From NCBI GenBank assembly GCA_020975725.1, contig QXJR01000028.1:186001-250000 (forward strand): DNA of 64,000 bases. Reading direction: 5' to 3'. The stretch comes from Picocystis sp. L7. Its lineage: Eukaryota; Chlorophyta; Picocystophyceae; Picocystales; Picocystaceae. Every line of letters begins with the position of its first letter. Within the stretch, counting starts at the first letter, position 1. This document shows positions 60,716 to 64,000 of the stretch, in pieces. The notes beneath the pieces are model-generated. The model saw only the letters and a program-made list of their open reading frames with translations. It ran no database searches and was not told the origin of the DNA. The translations under genes and the position numbers were made by a program.

Positions 60716-60751
60716 GTTCGGTCTCGTGAGCGCGTCGGATCTCCATCGGCA

Positions 60752-61582
60752 ATGCGGATGCGCTTCTTGACCGGACAGGCCGTCCAATCGACGCTTGCGA
60801 CGCTGGTGCAGGTGGTGCAGGAGACGCCGACGGTGAAGCGCTTCGTCCTGCGTCCTCGCGACGCTTCGTTCGCCTTCCGAGCCGGACAGTGGATCGACTT
60901 GCACGCGCCAGGCGTGGACCGCGTCGGCGGATACTCCATCTGCACGTCGCCGAAGCAGCTCCTGGACCACGGCACCTTCGACGTGGCGGTGAAGCGCGGC
61001 AGGACGGATCCCACGCATTGGCTGCACACCTCTGCAGGCGTGGGAGACGACGTGTACGTGCGCGTGGGCGGCGAATTCGTGGTCCAGGACGAGGAATGGA
61101 CGCGTCCCAGGCTGTTCGTGGCCGGCGGCATCGGCCTGACGCCGTTGCTTTCGATGCTTCGCGACACCTGGTCGCGCGAGAAGGCACCCACCGACGTGTC
61201 CAGATGCCATTTGGTGTACACGGCATCGACGTCGGACGAGCTTGCCTTTCGGCGCGACCTCGAGGCGATGCGACGCGACCACGCCGACGCCTTCCACTGC
61301 ACCATGCACGTGACCGACGCGGTTCCGAAGGTCCACACGCCTCTCTGCGTCTCCATGGACGGTTCCAAGGCCAAGAAGGATGGCTGCCTGGTCGTTCGGC
61401 ACGGTTTGGTGTCGCAGGAGGACCTCCACCAAGCCATGGTGCGATTGCAAGCGCATCCAGGCACTGAAGACGAGCCCACGGCGTACGTGTGCGGTCCACC
61501 CGCCATGGCCGAAGCCATGCTGAAGCACCTGCACGGATTGGGACTCGCACGCGATCACATCCGATGCGAACGATGGTGGTGA
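60752..61582 (+). CDS. OXNAD1: OXNAD1-like FAD/NAD(P)-binding oxidoreductase
   Basis: A 276-aa protein of the ferredoxin-NADP reductase fold. The FAD domain has FRAGQWIDLHAPG and GGYSICTSP (R-x-Y-S/T-x-x-S variant, here G-G-Y-S); the nucleotide-binding domain has LFVAGGIGLTPLLSML and ends with AYVCGPPAMAEAML and a terminal aromatic pair WW. These fit OXNAD1, an uncharacterised mitochondrial protein. The FAD-binding Arg that precedes Y-S in most relatives is not present at that site (it reads VGGYS). It starts 36 bp after the lipase stop. Confidence 0.8.
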   Translation: MRMRFLTGQAVQSTLATLVQVVQETPTVKRFVLRPRDASFAFRAGQWIDLHAPGVDRVGGYSICTSPKQLLDHGTFDVAVKRGRTDPTHWLHTSAGVGDDVYVRVGGEFVVQDEEWTRPRLFVAGGIGLTPLLSMLRDTWSREKAPTDVSRCHLVYTASTSDELAFRRDLEAMRRDHADAFHCTMHVTDAVPKVHTPLCVSMDGSKAKKDGCLVVRHGLVSQEDLHQAMVRLQAHPGTEDEPTAYVCGPPAMAEAMLKHLHGLGLARDHIRCERWW

Positions 61583-61679
61583 GCTTTCATCTCCTTCCCT
61601 CGTCCATCCTTGGAATGGTTTCCTGCACCTTCCCTGTGTTCCCATGGACGAAGTCTTCCCGACCAACCATCACACGCGC

Positions 61680-62579
61680 ATGGCGACGAAACCGACGCGT
61701 CGCTCGCCTTCGCCACGCGCGCGCGTCCTTCCCGACGCACCAGGAAGGACGATGCGAGGCTCCTGCGGCCCTGCCGAGGCGCGTGCGAGGCGGAACGCGC
61801 GGTCCTGCGCGTGGAAGACGGTGCGATGCGAGGATGCCGACGCCGGATCCGACGCGCGTCCGCGTCGAAGGCGGCTCCTGAGCGGCGCGTCCATCGCTTC
61901 TGCGGTGGCGCTGGGCGGGAACCTCGGCGGATGCACGTCCTGGACGCTGGCGCACGTGCCTGCGTCTTGGACGGACGCCATCAAGCTCGATCGCGTCTAT
62001 CCCGTGCGTGGGAAGAAGCGCTGCTACGACGTCCAGCGCGGATACGAGTTCTTGTATCCGGAAAGATGGCTGGCGGATCGAACCTTGTACGTCAAAGCTG
62101 CAGAACGCGTGCCCAAGCTGGATCCTGGACCCTTGGACGCGCCATCCAGGAGAAACCAAGCAGTACGAGAACCTGTGGCTGGTTTCGGACCGCCAGGAAC
62201 GGATGGGGAAGTGAACGTGAGCGTGGTGGTGGCGCCCATCCCGCCTGGATTCCAATGGAATGCCATCGGCACGCCCGAACAAGCCGCGGATTCGCTGCTG
62301 GAGAAGAGCATCGCACCGCCAGGATCGAAGAAACGCGCCACCCGGCTGGACGCGCAGGAACGCACGGATGACAACGGACAGCTGTATTACACCATGGAAT
62401 ACGTGGTGGAAACGCCGCGCTGGAAGAGACACAACAGTGCGGTGTACGCGGTTCGGAAGGACATGCTGTACACGCTCAACGTGGTGGCGCCGGAAGACCA
62501 ATGGGAACAACAGAAGGAGCAGCTCCGGCCGATCGTCCAAAGCTTCCGGTTGGTCCCACCAAAACCGCAGACCTGGTGA
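61680..62579 (+). CDS. PsbP-domain protein of the thylakoid lumen
   Basis: A 299-aa protein from the ATG at 61680 (another ATG at 61644 adds 12 residues). The N terminus is Arg/Ser/Ala-rich (plastid transit), then RRRRLLSGASIASAVALGG, a twin-arginine type lumen signal, then a PsbP fold: GYEFLYPERWLADRTLYV, EVNVSVVVAPI, a loop with GTPEQAADSLLEK, YYTMEYVVETPRWKRHNSAVYAVRKDMLYTLNVVAPEDQW and QSFRLV. PsbP and its relatives stabilise or assemble photosystems. It is the clearest sign of photosynthesis in the window. The paralogue (PPL/PPD type) cannot be fixed. Confidence 0.85.
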   Translation: MATKPTRRSPSPRARVLPDAPGRTMRGSCGPAEARARRNARSCAWKTVRCEDADAGSDARPRRRRLLSGASIASAVALGGNLGGCTSWTLAHVPASWTDAIKLDRVYPVRGKKRCYDVQRGYEFLYPERWLADRTLYVKAAERVPKLDPGPLDAPSRRNQAVREPVAGFGPPGTDGEVNVSVVVAPIPPGFQWNAIGTPEQAADSLLEKSIAPPGSKKRATRLDAQERTDDNGQLYYTMEYVVETPRWKRHNSAVYAVRKDMLYTLNVVAPEDQWEQQKEQLRPIVQSFRLVPPKPQTW

Positions 62580-63266
62580 ACGGACAACGACCGACGAGCG
62601 TCCCCGCCGAAGTGGCGTGCAAACTCCATTCCACGGGGTCACCTCCAATCGCAAACGCGCATGGGACCCTCCCACGGACCAATGGACCTGGAAGCCTCGG
62701 CGTGCGGGTGCACATGCAAGGCGGAATGCATCCTCGGCGCAAAAGACCCCTCGTTTGGGCCCGTGGAGAGGACCGTCAGGCGCGCACGTTCCCTCGGGTC
62801 CTTGGAGTTTTCCACCGCGCTTGATCCTTGCACGGAAGGGACCCTGGACGATGGGATTGGGTGATCTGGTTCGTAAGACGGAAGCTCTGGTTTCTCCTCC
62901 ATGGACGTCCTCGCTTGGATGGGAAGGTCGTGACCCTGCTCCCCATTCGTCTTTTTCTTCCGTCCGATGTTCTCCTTTGATCCCGCTGGATCGCTGCACG
63001 TGCGGTGGACCACGCCGTACCAGGGACCGGTCGCTGTTCCTTCGTTGGACGGTCTGCAGCCCACGTGCATGGACACCTCCCGCTTGCATACACGTCCATT
63101 GCATCCAGGCCATCCAATCCGTCTCGTGAGTTCCTCCACAGGCTTGGATGGGATGGATCCATGTCGATGGCCCGACCTGTGGTCTTGGATGAAACTGCAC
63201 CACCGTGGTGCAGGAAAGGAGAGGAAAAGGGGATCCTCTTTCCCCGCGATGTGGACGAGCACGAGG
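62580..63266. other. intergenic, promoter region of the EamA transporter
   Basis: About 690 bp; no gene recognised. Minus-strand frames of 267 and 776 codons that cross it are shadows. Confidence 0.4.
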
Positions 63267-64000
63267 ATGCGCACGTGCGCGCCTCGTGTGTCGCGTGCGA
63301 TCGCACGTGGCCGTCGATCGCGTCCAGGGAGGGTCTCCGCGCACGGGAAGGAAGAGAAAAGCAGCTCGTGGTCGGTGCTGTCGCCGAGGACCAAGGGCCT
63401 CGCCATGCTCAACGTCGTCACGATGCTCTTCGCGTCCAACATGGCGCTGGTGAAGACCGTCGAAGGAGATCAAGTGGGACCCGTGGAGTTCGGGATCGTG
63501 CGGTTTGCATTCGCAAGCCTGGTGTTCTTGCCGTTCCTGAGGAAACAAGACGTGGAAGAGATGGGTGTGAAGCGACCAGCCATCGAGCTGGGAACGCTCG
63601 CATTCCTGGGATATGGGATGCAAGCCGTGGGACTGCTCACCGCGGATGCGTCGCGATGCTCGTTCATCTCCGCCATCACGGTGATTGCCGTGCCCATCGT
63701 CGCAGGACTGAGCGGACAGAAGATCAAACCGATCAATTGGATCGCGGCCGGGATCGCACTGGCGGGCGTTTCGCTGTTGGAATCCGGCGGCAATCCTTCC
63801 ATTGGAGACTTCTGGGCGCTGGGAAGCTCCATCATGTTTGCCACGCACATCGTGAGGACCGAGAAGTACTCCAAGAGACTGCCCTCCACCGCATCCGTGC
63901 CCCTTCTTGCGCTCCAATTGCTCACCATCACCGCACTGGCCACGTTGTCCGCCGGTCTCCTGTATGGGAATCAGCTCCTCCCTTTCCTCGATCCGGCACA
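63267..64000 (+). CDS. EamA/DMT-family transporter, plastid-targeted (3' end outside window)
   Basis: The frame runs off the window end; 244 codons are visible. The first about 45 residues from the ATG at 63267 are Arg/Ser/Ala-rich without acidic residues at first (MRTCAPRVSRAIARGRRSR), a plastid transit peptide. Then the EamA repeat begins: SPRTKGLAMLNVVTMLFASNMALVKTV, GIVRFAFASLVFLPFL, ELGTLAFLGYGMQAVGLLTADASRCSFISAITVIAVPIVAG, INWIAAGIALAGVSLLESGG and the start of the second repeat (DFWALGSSIMFATHI). Such carriers move metabolites across the plastid envelope; the substrate is unknown. Confidence 0.8.
   Translation, partial: MRTCAPRVSRAIARGRRSRPGRVSAHGKEEKSSSWSVLSPRTKGLAMLNVVTMLFASNMALVKTVEGDQVGPVEFGIVRFAFASLVFLPFLRKQDVEEMGVKRPAIELGTLAFLGYGMQAVGLLTADASRCSFISAITVIAVPIVAGLSGQKIKPINWIAAGIALAGVSLLESGGNPSIGDFWALGSSIMFATHIVRTEKYSKRLPSTASVPLLALQLLTITALATLSAGLLYGNQLLPFLDPA

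Noticed and set aside
61587-63917. 776-codon minus-strand open frame
   Set aside because: It is antisense to the PsbP-domain and EamA genes, which have clear domains; the frame has no recognisable motif and is a by-product of codon bias.
1-64000. CRISPR arrays, rRNA genes and other tRNA genes
   Set aside because: No spaced direct repeats of that type and no recognisable rRNA or tRNA segments were seen by eye.

Overview
This window reads as nuclear DNA of a small photosynthetic eukaryote, most likely a microalga. The evidence for a eukaryote is its gene content (ASCC3, eIF3d, LSm7, prefoldin 1, THOC7, Gemin5, NSL1, POC5), GT-AG introns that can be reconstructed to the base in six genes, and AATAAA signals. 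The evidence for a plastid is a PsbP-fold protein with a Tat-like lumen signal, a RecX protein, lumazine synthase, a bPH-domain membrane protein and an EamA transporter, all with transit-peptide-like N termini. POC5 hints at a lineage that keeps centrioles or flagella. I cannot place the organism further. The genome is compact: about 28 host genes in 56 kb of non-transposon DNA, with convergent neighbours as little as 17 bp apart. Introns are few, 59-121 bp long, usually with a GTGNGN donor.

Layout. 0-10 kb: the 3' part of a DEG7/NMA111 protease, LSM7 (two introns) and a large ASCC3-type helicase. 10-11.5 kb: gene-poor, with a decayed Fanzor/TnpB-like frame. 11.7-14.4 kb: eIF3d (two introns), converging on an unusual gene whose single frame joins a histone H4 fold to an MCM3-like winged helix. 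14.7-22.6 kb: three head-to-tail copies of a 2,621-bp Crypton-like tyrosine-recombinase element that look identical, inserted in the divergent promoter between the H4-fusion gene and SND3/PHO88. 22.7-32.3 kb: SND3, a small basic protein, a cytochrome P450, RecX, 3-hydroxyacyl-CoA dehydrogenase, an M20 dipeptidase and a ZIP transporter. 33.7-43.2 kb: a complex I B2-like subunit, prefoldin 1, an OSCA/CSC1 channel, THOC7, TMEM186, an ABCI20-type ATPase and lumazine synthase. 44.7-64 kb: DNAJC21, an MST-like kinase, cis-prenyltransferase, Gemin5, POC5, a bPH protein, NSL1, a class 3 lipase, OXNAD1, a PsbP-domain protein and an EamA transporter cut by the window end.

Most genes are independent housekeeping units. 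Loose functional threads are RNA metabolism (LSm7, eIF3d, THOC7, Gemin5, DNAJC21, ASCC3), complex I (B2 subunit, TMEM186) and plastid functions. The two most unusual items are the H4-winged-helix fusion, and the tandem recombinase array whose ends carry 13-bp inverted arms around 7-8-bp spacers, the architecture of loxP/FRT-type sites.
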